Assembly (NCBI RefSeq): GCF_001475935.1
Contig: NZ_LDQA01000007.1
Location: 1 to 64,000, forward strand
Reading direction: 5' to 3'
Length of the DNA stretch: 64,000 bases
From: Aureimonas ureilytica
GTDB taxonomy: Bacteria; Pseudomonadota; Alphaproteobacteria; Rhizobiales; Rhizobiaceae
The notes below the pieces were generated by a model that worked only from the letters and a program-made list of their open reading frames with translations, made no database searches and was not told where the DNA came from. A program made the translations under genes and the position numbers. Positions 26,549 through 33,959 of this stretch are shown piece after piece. How positions within the stretch are numbered: the stretch's first letter is position 1; every line of letters begins with the position of its first letter.

Positions 26549-27198
26549 GCGTGACCGCCGCCCCCGTTCCCGCCACGGCCGAGGTCGCGGACGCGCCCAG
26601 CCGGCGCGTCGATCTCGAACTCATCGCCGACCTCGTCGCGCGCGGCAGCCGCGTCCTCGACATCGGCTGCGGCGACGGCTCGCTGATGGAAATTCTCCAG
26701 AGCCGACGCGGCGTGGATGTGCGCGGCATCGAATTGTCGCAGCCCGGTGTCAACGAATGCGTGCGGCGGGGCCTGTCGGTGATCCAAGGCGATGCCGACC
26801 GCGATCTCGTCCATTATCCTGATGGCGCCTTCGACTACGCCATCCTGTCCCAGACCATCCAGGCGACCGACAATCCCAAGCTCGTCCTCTCCGAGCTTCT
26901 GCGGATCGGCCGGCGCGCGGTCGTCTCCTTCCCGAATTTCGGCCACTGGTCGGTGCGCTCGTCCCTGTTCTTCAAGGGGCGGATGCCGGTGACCAAGAGC
27001 CTGTCTTATTCCTGGTACGACACGCCCAACATCCATTTCTGCACGATCCGCGATTTCGTAGACCTCGCGCGCGAAGTGGGCGCCGAGGTCGAGACCGCCG
27101 TCGCGCTCAACGCGTCCGGCGAGCGCCTGGGCGTGCGGATGCCCTGGTGGCTGTGGAACCTGTTCGGCCAGCAGGCGGTGTTCGTCTTGAAGCGGTGA
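26545..27198 (+). CDS. metW: Methionine biosynthesis protein MetW
   Basis: A 217-residue methyltransferase-fold protein that is translated with metX (4-bp overlap) and in several proteobacteria is needed for full MetX activity. The SAM-type loop [11 protein letters not shown] is at about residues 37-47 and is followed by [50 protein letters not shown] and the tryptophan-rich [13 protein letters not shown] end are typical MetW. The catalytic role, if any, is not known from the sequence. Confidence 0.94.
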   Translation: MSVTAAPVPATAEVADAPSRRVDLELIADLVARGSRVLDIGCGDGSLMEILQSRRGVDVRGIELSQPGVNECVRRGLSVIQGDADRDLVHYPDGAFDYAILSQTIQATDNPKLVLSELLRIGRRAVVSFPNFGHWSVRSSLFFKGRMPVTKSLSYSWYDTPNIHFCTIRDFVDLAREVGAEVETAVALNASGERLGVRMPWWLWNLFGQQAVFVLKR

Positions 27199-27240
27199 GG
27201 GAAGCCATCCTTCTCCATAAGGACGAGGCAGGGAAAGGCA

Positions 27241-27699
27241 TCAGCCCGCGACGGTTTGATCGAGCGTGCCCGTGTCTCGTTCCTCTGCCAGCCGTGCCAG
27301 TCGGGCGAGGTGGAAATCGTTCATCCAGTCTTCATAGCCCAAGAGTTCTCCCTCGCGCCGCTCGGTCTCGACCGACCAAATCTGGTCGATGAACATCGCG
27401 TCGTGCAGAGCGATCAACTCGTCGATCCGCCACTCTTCGGCGGGTAGGGCAAAGTAGATGCAATGCATTCTCCACGGGAGCCGCGGTCTCGGGTCCAAGC
27501 AGCAGTCCCGCCGAACGAGACGGCCGGCTGCGACATGACGGTCGAACCGCCTGAGATAGCGAACCAGCACGGGGGAGAGGGCATCCAACGCGTCTCCGAA
27601 GAAGGCGGCGGGCTTGATGCCGGCCAGCATCAGGCCGAGTTCGCGGTTCGTATGCAGGAGATAAGGATACTGCGCCTGTATGTCGGAGAGCGTGCGCAT
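27241..27699 (-). CDS. Hypothetical protein
   Basis: A 152-residue soluble-looking protein I cannot place. It is rich in Arg, Leu and Asp, has three cysteines (DCCLDPRPR and HCIYF) and a YLRRFDRHVAAGRL helix, and ends in charged helices. The start is uncertain: ATG 27699 gives MRTLSDIQAQYPYLL, while ATG 27741 adds 14 residues. Neither has a strong ribosome binding site. It is convergent with metW and has no obvious partner. I accept it because the predicted protein has a balanced composition, unlike the antisense frame. Confidence 0.55.
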   Translation of the reverse strand: MRTLSDIQAQYPYLLHTNRELGLMLAGIKPAAFFGDALDALSPVLVRYLRRFDRHVAAGRLVRRDCCLDPRPRLPWRMHCIYFALPAEEWRIDELIALHDAMFIDQIWSVETERREGELLGYEDWMNDFHLARLARLAEERDTGTLDQTVAG

Positions 27700-27800
27700 G
27701 AAGAGCTTTCTCGTCTCGCAGGCCAGACGCAGAACTACCATTCCGGGGCCGCGCGGCCTTCTCTATAGGCCACGCATGTCGCCTCGATAACGCGAACCCC

Positions 27801-28784
27801 TTACAGCCCCACCATCTTCAAGCTCGCCTCGCCATAGCGCTCGCCGCTGACCTTGCCGGGGGCGAAGGTTTCGCTGAGTTCGGCGAGATCGTCGGCGGAC
27901 AGCGTGACGTTCACCGAGTCGGTGTTCTCTTCCAGATACTTCATGCGCTTGGTGCCGGGGATGGGCACGATGTCCTCTCCCTGCGCCAGAACCCAGGCCA
28001 GCGCCACCTGCGAGGGGCGGGCGGCATGGCGCTCGGCAACGCCTTCGACCGTGCGCAGGAGCTGGCGGTTCTTCTCGATATTGCCTTCGGCAAAGCGCGG
28101 CGCGGTGCGGCGGTAGTCATCCTCGGGGATCGCCTCGCGCGTGGGGAAACGCCCCGTCAGGAAGCCGCGTCCGAGCGGGGAATAGGGCACGAAGCCTATG
28201 CCGAGTTCACGCAGGGTCGGCAGGATGTCCGCTTCCGGGTCGCGGCTCCAGAGGGAATATTCGGTCTGAAGCGCGGCGATGGGCCAGGTCGCATGGGCGC
28301 GGCGGATCGTCTGCGGCCCGGCTTCCGACAGGCCGAGAAAGCCGATCTTGCCCTCTTCCACCAGCCGGCTCATCTCGCCCACCGTGTCCTCGATCGGAAC
28401 GTTCGGATCGACCCGGTGCTGGTAGTAGAGATCGATCCGCTCCACGCCGAGGCGCTGGAGGCTGGCGTCGCAGGCCTTGCGCACATAGTCCGGCCGGCCG
28501 TTGATGCCGAGCCGCTCGCCCGTTGGCGCGCGCATATGGCCGAACTTGGTGGCGAGGATGACGCTGTCTCGCCGGCCCTTCAGCGCGCGGCCGACCAACT
28601 CCTCATTATGGCCGACGCCATACATGTCCGCCGTGTCGATGAAGGTGACGCCGAGATCGAGCGCCCGGTGGATGACGTTGAGCGACTCGGCATCGTCGCC
28701 CTCGCCGTAGAATTCCGACATGCCCATGCAGCCGAGGCCGAGAGCGGAGACCGTGAGGTCGGGGCCGAGCTTGCGCTGTTCCAT
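27801..28784 (-). CDS. Aldo/keto reductase
   Basis: A 327-residue NADPH-dependent TIM-barrel oxidoreductase close to the YakC/AKR13 type. The catalytic set is visible: D and Y in [15 protein letters not shown] (about residues 51-65), K in ILATKFGHM and H in [45 protein letters not shown] and the cofactor loop [13 protein letters not shown] complete it. Natural substrates are not predictable. ATG 28784 has GGAGAC upstream. It may be cotranscribed with the methyltransferase gene 37 bases upstream. Confidence 0.92.
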   Translation of the reverse strand: MEQRKLGPDLTVSALGLGCMGMSEFYGEGDDAESLNVIHRALDLGVTFIDTADMYGVGHNEELVGRALKGRRDSVILATKFGHMRAPTGERLGINGRPDYVRKACDASLQRLGVERIDLYYQHRVDPNVPIEDTVGEMSRLVEEGKIGFLGLSEAGPQTIRRAHATWPIAALQTEYSLWSRDPEADILPTLRELGIGFVPYSPLGRGFLTGRFPTREAIPEDDYRRTAPRFAEGNIEKNRQLLRTVEGVAERHAARPSQVALAWVLAQGEDIVPIPGTKRMKYLEENTDSVNVTLSADDLAELSETFAPGKVSGERYGEASLKMVGL

Positions 28785-28821
28785 AAAAATGTCTCCGTGA
28801 GGGCTGGAAGGAAAACTCGTG

Positions 28822-29565
28822 TCAGCGGTGAAGGGCGGGCGCGCCATGCGGCAGGAGAACCGGGCGCAGGCGGCGCAGACGCTGCTTCTCGCGATGCGTG
28901 ACGGGAATGCCGCGATACACAAGCTTCGTCGCCTCCAAGATGATGGCGCCGCAGAAGATCGGCCAGCCGCGCCGCCCCATCCGCTCCCAGAGCGGCGCGA
29001 TGTTGAGAAGACCGGCGCGGCGAAAGGGCGGGAAGTGCAGCGCGTCGGAAAAGCCCGAGGGCGTGAACATGGTTTCGCGCAGGAGCTGCGTCGCCTGGGT
29101 CCGCGACCAGGGCCGGCCCGAGCCGAAAGGCGTGTGCTCGAAGCGGGTCCAGACGCCGCGCCGGCTCGGCAAAACCAGAACCAGCCGCCCGCCGGGCGCC
29201 AAGACCCGCCAGGCTTCGCCCAGCATCTCCGTCGGACTTTCGGCAAATTCCAGCGCATGGACCATGAGGATGCGGTCGATGCAGGCGTCACCCAGCGGCA
29301 GCTCGGCCGGATGGACGAGGGCGGTCAGCGAGGGCTGATGCACCGGCCAGTTCACCGCGCCTTGGGCGGCGGGCATGAAGGCGAGGCGGCGCTCCGAATC
29401 GGTGGCCAGCTTGTCGAGATAGGGAATGGCATAGCCGATGCCGACCAGCCGCTCCTGCGGGATCGGCTTCCAGATCGGACCTAAGGCCATCGCGACCGAG
29501 CGCACGGCGGCCTCGCCGAGGCGGGTGGCATAGAAGTCCCGCAATTCGGTGATGTCGGCGTTCAA
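28822..29565 (-). CDS. SAM-dependent methyltransferase next to gloB
   Basis: A 247-residue class I methyltransferase of a group commonly found divergent from gloB in rhizobia. The usual glycine loop is replaced by [12 protein letters not shown] (about residues 42-53); the [37 protein letters not shown] segment (about 97-133) is the standard motif after the acidic loop. The C-terminus is basic, with [15 protein letters not shown]. The substrate is unknown. The start at 29565 gives [17 protein letters not shown], a normal beginning for this group. Confidence 0.82.
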   Translation of the reverse strand: MNADITELRDFYATRLGEAAVRSVAMALGPIWKPIPQERLVGIGYAIPYLDKLATDSERRLAFMPAAQGAVNWPVHQPSLTALVHPAELPLGDACIDRILMVHALEFAESPTEMLGEAWRVLAPGGRLVLVLPSRRGVWTRFEHTPFGSGRPWSRTQATQLLRETMFTPSGFSDALHFPPFRRAGLLNIAPLWERMGRRGWPIFCGAIILEATKLVYRGIPVTHREKQRLRRLRPVLLPHGAPALHR

Positions 29566-29670
29566 TCGCAGGCTCGCGGCTGTTGCACTTCGTGTCCGAC
29601 CCTAACGCAATGCGCGCGCCTTCGCACCGCTGTTTTGTTGCTGGGCCGTGATGCCCTATCTCTGGCGGCA

Positions 29671-29838
29671 TAAGAGCGCCTAACAAAACCTCGGGGGTCG
29701 GCTGGCCGGGTCTTTTTGCCAACCACTTTGTCGCGAATGCTCGCCGATGCCGCCGGCATCGACTGCGCTTCGCTCCGCGTGGATTGACAAAAATCCCTCG
29801 GCCAGCCTCCGCCCAGAGGTTTTGTTAGGCGCTCTAAG
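29671..29838. repeat. Palindromic intergenic element, copy A
   Basis: The ends are perfect 20-bp inverted repeats: AGAGCGCCTAACAAAACCTC at 29673-29692 and its exact complement at 29816-29835. Inner arms also pair: GGCTGGCCGGGTCTTTTTGCC from 29700 against the segment at 29781-29807 (imperfect). The 55-base core holds CGATGCC-GCC-GGCATCG. Overall it is one long hairpin of about 165 bases. It lies in the divergent space between the methyltransferase and gloB, ending 22 bases before the gloB start. A decayed copy is at 13033-13198. No transposase is near and I see no clear target-site duplication. Confidence 0.85.
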
Positions 29839-29860
29839 CCGCGAAACGAGGGAGAGCGCA

Positions 29861-30628
29861 TTGGCCGCTTCGATCCGACAATTCACCTGCCGCCGGGACA
29901 ATTTCGGCGTTCTCCTGCATGATCAGGACAGCGGCATCACGCTGTCGATCGACGCGCCGGAAGAAGGTCCGATCCTGCGCGCGCTCGAGCAGGAAGGCTG
30001 GTGTCTGACCCATATCCTGACGACGCATCACCATGACGACCATGTCAGCGCCAACGAGGCGCTGAAGGCACGGTTCGGCTGCGAGATCATCGGCCCGGCG
30101 AACGAGGCGGCGCGCATTCCGGGGCTCGACCGACCTGTGCGTGGGGGCGATCGCTTCGCGCTGGGGCGCATTCAGGTGGAGGTGATCGACACGCCCGGCC
30201 ACACGGCGGGCGAGATTTCCTATTTCCTGCCGGGGGAAAAGGCGCTCTTTGCCGCGGACGCCCTGTTCTCGCTTGGTTGCGGCCGGCTTTTCGAGGGGAC
30301 CCCCGCGCAGATGTGGGAGAGCCTCCAGCGCCTGCGCGCGCTGCCCGACGACACGATGCTCTATTGCGGCCATGAATACACCGCGACCAACGCCCGCTTT
30401 GCCGTGGATGTCGATCCCGGCAATCTCCTGTTGCAGGAGCGGGTGAAAGAGGTCGAGGCGCTGCGGGTCGAGCACCGCGCGACGCTACCCGTCGCGCTCG
30501 GGCGGGAGAAGAAGACCAACCCATTCCTGCGGGCGGACGATCCCGAGTTGGCCGCCGCCTTCGGCATGGAAGGGGCCGATCCCGTCGCGATCTTCGCGGC
30601 GCTGCGCGAGAAGAGGAACGGATATTGA
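29861..30628 (+). CDS. gloB: Hydroxyacylglutathione hydrolase (glyoxalase II)
   Basis: A 255-residue metallo-beta-lactamase-fold enzyme hydrolysing S-lactoylglutathione in methylglyoxal detoxification. The metal-binding motif TTHHHDDH is at residues 54-61. TPGHTAGEISYF, LFSLGCGRLFEGT and YCGHEYTATNARFA are all in order, and the C-terminal substrate domain is intact. The start is TTG 29861, behind GAGGGAG, which gives exactly the family length. The longer frame upstream runs through the palindromic element and is not coding. Confidence 0.95.
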   Translation: MAASIRQFTCRRDNFGVLLHDQDSGITLSIDAPEEGPILRALEQEGWCLTHILTTHHHDDHVSANEALKARFGCEIIGPANEAARIPGLDRPVRGGDRFALGRIQVEVIDTPGHTAGEISYFLPGEKALFAADALFSLGCGRLFEGTPAQMWESLQRLRALPDDTMLYCGHEYTATNARFAVDVDPGNLLLQERVKEVEALRVEHRATLPVALGREKKTNPFLRADDPELAAAFGMEGADPVAIFAALREKRNGY

Positions 30629-31071
30629 GGGCGCGGGACGTCATCGCACGGCTGAAGCTCCAGCCCCATCCCGAAGGCGGCTGGTATCGCGAAACCTTCC
30701 GGGACGAGGCGGTGGACGGGGAGGGACGTTCGCGCTCCACCGCCATCCTCTATCTTCTGGACATCGGCGAAACCTCGGAATGGCATCGCGTCACGGATGC
30801 GGCCGAGACCTGGCACTGGCATGCCGGCGCGCCGCTGGCCTTGACGCTTTCGCCCAACGGGCATGACGCGTCCTCGCATCGGCTGGGGCCGAGCATCCTG
30901 ATCGGGGAGATGCCGCAGCTGACCGTTCCCGCCGGCTGCTGGCAGACGGCGACGAGCCTCGGCGAATGGACGCTGGTGGGCTGCACCGTCGCCCCCGGCT
31001 TCCGTTTTGAGAGCTTCGAGATGGCCCCCAAGGACTGGCGCCCCATGCCGCGCCCGGCGCGGGGCGGGTAG
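30625..31071 (+). CDS. Cupin-fold DUF985 protein
   Basis: A 148-residue protein of the DUF985 cupin family. LQPHPEGGWYRETFRD (residues 11-26), ILYLLDIGETSEWHRV and ETWHWHAGAPLAL (about residues 62-74) are the family landmarks; several histidines and glutamates in them could bind metal or a sugar-like ligand. Function is not established. The start TTG 30625 overlaps the gloB stop (TTGA), so it is translated with glyoxalase II. The reading frame allows no ATG before the conserved N-terminus. Confidence 0.85.
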   Translation: MRARDVIARLKLQPHPEGGWYRETFRDEAVDGEGRSRSTAILYLLDIGETSEWHRVTDAAETWHWHAGAPLALTLSPNGHDASSHRLGPSILIGEMPQLTVPAGCWQTATSLGEWTLVGCTVAPGFRFESFEMAPKDWRPMPRPARGG

Positions 31072-31082
31072 CCGAGCCGGCC

Positions 31083-31883
31083 TCAACTCGTCACATGATA
31101 TCGCGCGGCAGGCTTGTCGCGCGATGCGTTGGCGGACAGCCGCTGCTCGGCCGCGACATAGGCGTCCCAGTCCGTGATATCGGGCACGGACGGGATGCAG
31201 ACCGGCTCGCCGAGTTCCAGCGCGCGCAGCGAGGCGGTGACGAGATCGTCCGCCGACATGACGCGCTCGGGCGGAAAGCGCGAAAGATCGTTGCCGGCGA
31301 CGCGGTGGAAGTCCGTCGCGATGACGCCGGGCACCAGAAGCTGAACGCGAATGCCCGTGCCCTCGGCTTCGGCTTGGAGCGTGCGCGTGAAGCCCGTGAC
31401 GAAATTCTTGGACGCGCCATAGGCCGAGTTGCCGGGCAGTTGCATGAACATGGTGCCCGACGAAATCTGGATGATCGTGCCTCGGTTTTCCACGCGCATC
31501 CGCGCCATGGCCGCGTCCGTCAGATGGGCGAGGGCGATGACATTGAGCCGGATCATCCGGTCGAAGGCGGCCAGATCCATCTCGCCGATCCGCCCGCGCG
31601 CGGCAAAGCCGGCATTGTTGACGAGCATGGCGACGAAGCTGCCTTGGCGCAGGCGCTCCGCCACGCGCGACAGGCCCTCGTCCAATTCGAGATCCGCCGG
31701 CAGCACCTCGACCGTCGTGCGATGCGTGGCTTCGATCTCGCTCTTCAACGCCTCCAGCGCCTCGCGCCGACGCGCGACCGCCAGGATGTCGTATCCCGTG
31801 GAGGCGAGATGCCGGACATAGGCCGTGCCGATGCCGGAAGAGGCTCCCGTGACGAGAGCGAGGGGGCGGGACGAAGCGGACAT
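31083..31883 (-). CDS. Short-chain dehydrogenase/reductase
   Basis: A 266-residue NAD(P)-dependent oxidoreductase. The cofactor loop VTGASSGIGTAY is at residues 11-22, LVNNAGFAARG in the middle, catalytic S in IQISSGTM, and YxxxK in SAYGASKNF. ARRREAL after the second strand suggests NADPH preference. A C-terminal extension beyond the core carries PSVPDITDWDAYVAAEQR. The substrate is unknown. It is convergent with the cupin gene and lies 43 bases after the EamA gene on the same strand. Confidence 0.92.
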   Translation of the reverse strand: MSASSRPLALVTGASSGIGTAYVRHLASTGYDILAVARRREALEALKSEIEATHRTTVEVLPADLELDEGLSRVAERLRQGSFVAMLVNNAGFAARGRIGEMDLAAFDRMIRLNVIALAHLTDAAMARMRVENRGTIIQISSGTMFMQLPGNSAYGASKNFVTGFTRTLQAEAEGTGIRVQLLVPGVIATDFHRVAGNDLSRFPPERVMSADDLVTASLRALELGEPVCIPSVPDITDWDAYVAAEQRLSANASRDKPAARYHVTS

Positions 31884-31926
31884 GGGCTGCCTTTCCTTTG
31901 GGGGCGTGCAGCCGTGGAACTAGGGG

Positions 31927-32814
31927 TTAAGCGCTGTTCGTCAGCCGGCCATCGCGCAGCCGGGAAAACATCGGCAGCGCGGCCAGAACCGCGCCGAGCG
32001 TGATGAGACAGGCGGCGAGCGCCAGCGCCCATGTCGCTTGCGCCTCTCCGAACAGGATGAGGACCAGCGTCGAGAGAAGCGGTGCGGCATAGCTCGCCGC
32101 CCCCAGAAGCTGGATATCGCCGCGCTTCACACCATAGTCCCAGACATAGAAGGCCGCGCCGACCGGCAGAAGGCCGAGAAGCACGACGGCGAGCCATTGG
32201 CCGCCGTCGGCCGGCCAGACGGTCGTCTCGAACATCCAATGCGCGGGCAGGGAGAGAAGCGCGGTCGCCGCGCAGAAGCCTGTCACGACATCGCTCGGCA
32301 CATTACGAAAGCGGCGCGAGAGGAGCGAATAGCTCGACCATGTGAGGGCGCAAAGGCCGGCCAATGCATAGCCGACCCCATGCCCGCCCTCGAAGGACAG
32401 GCCATCGCCCTTGCCGGCGATGATGAGGCCCGCTCCGGACAGGCCAAGCAGTGCGCCGACCAGATGGAACCAGCGCAGCTTCTCGCCCGGCAACATGGCC
32501 GAGCCCAAGACGATCAGAAGCGGCCAGAGATAGGCGATGAGGCTGGCTTCCGCCGCTGGCGCGCTGCGCAAGGCCGCGAAATAGAGCGCATGATAGCCGA
32601 ACAAGCCGATGACGCCGAGCGCCCAGACGGCGGGCGGCTGGCGGAACACCGAAAGCGGCACGCCGCGCAGTTTCAGCGCGGCGAGACCGACCAGCGTTCC
32701 CAACCCAAAACACATGGCATTGAGCTGGAGCGGCGGCACGGCACCGCTGCGCGCCGTCAGAAGCGCCAAAAGCGACCACATCAAAATGGCCGAAAATCCC
32801 AGCGCCGTCGCCAT
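31927..32814 (-). CDS. EamA-family transporter (YddG-like)
   Basis: A 295-residue integral membrane protein of the DMT superfamily with about ten helices in two EamA repeats. MWSLLALLTARSGAVPPLQL near the start and YLWPLLIVLGSAMLPGEKL between repeats are typical of YddG-like exporters of aromatic amino acids and related compounds. The substrate is inferred only. The second repeat ends LILFGEAQATWALALAACLITLG. It is unrelated in sequence detail to the transporter at 483, although the fold is the same. Confidence 0.88.
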   Translation of the reverse strand: MATALGFSAILMWSLLALLTARSGAVPPLQLNAMCFGLGTLVGLAALKLRGVPLSVFRQPPAVWALGVIGLFGYHALYFAALRSAPAAEASLIAYLWPLLIVLGSAMLPGEKLRWFHLVGALLGLSGAGLIIAGKGDGLSFEGGHGVGYALAGLCALTWSSYSLLSRRFRNVPSDVVTGFCAATALLSLPAHWMFETTVWPADGGQWLAVVLLGLLPVGAAFYVWDYGVKRGDIQLLGAASYAAPLLSTLVLILFGEAQATWALALAACLITLGAVLAALPMFSRLRDGRLTNSA

Positions 32815-33276
32815 CTCGCCCCTCCGTCAAACCGCTTCCACGATAGCAAGGGACGCGCGACGGAGCCAAGCGAGTTGTATCCTCGCGCGCGAAGTCAGAC
32901 GGACTCGCCTTTTCGAGCCGAGAAGCGAAGGGTTGGAAACAGCCTGCGAGCGTGCGCCCGTCACCTGGCCCGTTGGGGCGCTCGCATCGGCTGTTCCGAA
33001 ACCTGCCGACGATATCTGGTGGGGTGGGCAGATCGGATTTTTCTGCCGGAGCCTTCGGCGCGTCGATGCTCGCTTATAAACGAGGACCCCCTTGCCGCTT
33101 TCCAGTCAAAGCGTCTGCTTCAGGCCCTCTGCCATTGGCAGCCGCATCCTTGCGCAGATCTTAGTCGCTGGCTTGCGATCATGGGCGGGGGGCTGCCGCA
33201 TCACAGCCAGTCCGCACTCAAGTTCCTTGCTGGTCGATCGCTTGTATGACATTGGCGATCGGGTCTTTCAGTGGTG
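32815..33276. other. Long intergenic stretch with hairpins
   Basis: About 460 bases without a credible gene; the open frames across it have no ribosome sites and odd composition. It contains a long hairpin at 32931-33003. A second smaller hairpin, GGCAGA to TCTGCC, lies at 33027-33047 and has five T in its loop. The rest has no recognisable features. It could hide a small RNA, which sequence reading alone cannot show. Confidence 0.5.
32931..33003. repeat. Intergenic hairpin
   Basis: The left arm GGTTGGAAACAGCCTGCGAGCG (32931-32952, shown here only as a whole unit by position) pairs with the right arm at 32979-33003 with a few mismatches and a small bulge. The loop is about 26 bases. Its scale is like the other intergenic palindromes in the window, but I see no shared core. 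Confidence 0.55.
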
Positions 33277-33277
33277 G

Positions 33278-33320
33278 AAAAAAAAGCTCCGCGCCGCCGC
33301 GAAAGAACGGCGCGGAGCCG
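33278..33320 (-). terminator. Intrinsic terminator of the DUF5872-like gene
   Basis: On the reverse strand an 11-bp perfect stem (GCTCCGCGCCG at 33308-33318 read in reverse, paired with 33286-33296) is followed by eight T (A-run at 33278-33285 on the forward strand). It lies six bases beyond the stop of the gene at 33326. This is the most canonical terminator in the window. Confidence 0.92.
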
Positions 33321-33325
33321 CCGCG

Positions 33326-33838
33326 TCAATGCGCCAGCGCCTTTTCCAGCTCGGCCTTGCTCATCTTGGACCGGTTGGGAATATCGCGCTTGCGGGCTTC
33401 CGCATAAAGCTCGGCCTTGGTGTGCTCTTGGCCGCCCTTATGGCCATCACGATAAGCTGCGGTCTTCTTGGCGACGTCCTTGGGCTGGGCCGAATGCTGC
33501 TCGCCCTTCTTGGTGTCGGCGCGCTTCTTGTCGCTGGTCTTCTTGTATTCCTTGTCGGACAGCGCCTCGCGGGCCTTCTTGGGCAGATAGCGCTCGCCGG
33601 TTTCGGCACTCTTCTTGCCGGACTTCGTGCCCCAGTCCTCGTCCTGCCATTGCTGAAGGCTGTTGTCCTTGGACTTCTCGCCTTTGAAGCCGCCGCCTTC
33701 CTTCTCGTATTCGGCGGTCGCCATCTGTGCCTTGCGCGCGGACCACTGGCCCGGCTTGCCGCCCTTGGCGCCCTTCGTGACCTTGTCCTTCACCTTTTCC
33801 CAAAGCTTCGGATCGGTATGCTCTGCCGTGCTGGCCAT
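33326..33838 (-). CDS. DUF5872-like basic protein with a SAP/Rho-N-like end
   Basis: A 170-residue, very lysine-rich protein. The middle part (GQWSARKAQMATAEYEKEGGGFKG, then LQQWQDEDWGTKSG and RYLPKKAREALSDKEYKKTSDKKRA) matches my memory of the DUF5872 family, often annotated as plasmid stabilisation proteins without proof. The C-terminal 45 residues (HTKAELYAEARKRDIPNRSKMSKAELEKAL) form a helix-turn-helix hairpin like SAP or Rho N-terminal domains, which bind nucleic acid. ATG 33838 has AGGAG upstream. It stands alone, with its own terminator. A nucleoid or stress role is a reasonable inference, not shown. Confidence 0.8.
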   Translation of the reverse strand: MASTAEHTDPKLWEKVKDKVTKGAKGGKPGQWSARKAQMATAEYEKEGGGFKGEKSKDNSLQQWQDEDWGTKSGKKSAETGERYLPKKAREALSDKEYKKTSDKKRADTKKGEQHSAQPKDVAKKTAAYRDGHKGGQEHTKAELYAEARKRDIPNRSKMSKAELEKALAH

Positions 33839-33959
33839 TGGATGCTCCTGTGGTTGCATTTCCGTTGGCCGTCCAACGATCGAAACCGCACCGGGATGCG
33901 AGGCCACCCTGCGGCACGCCGCCGCGAGGGGGCTCGAATGAAAAGGCGGGCAAGCCCTT

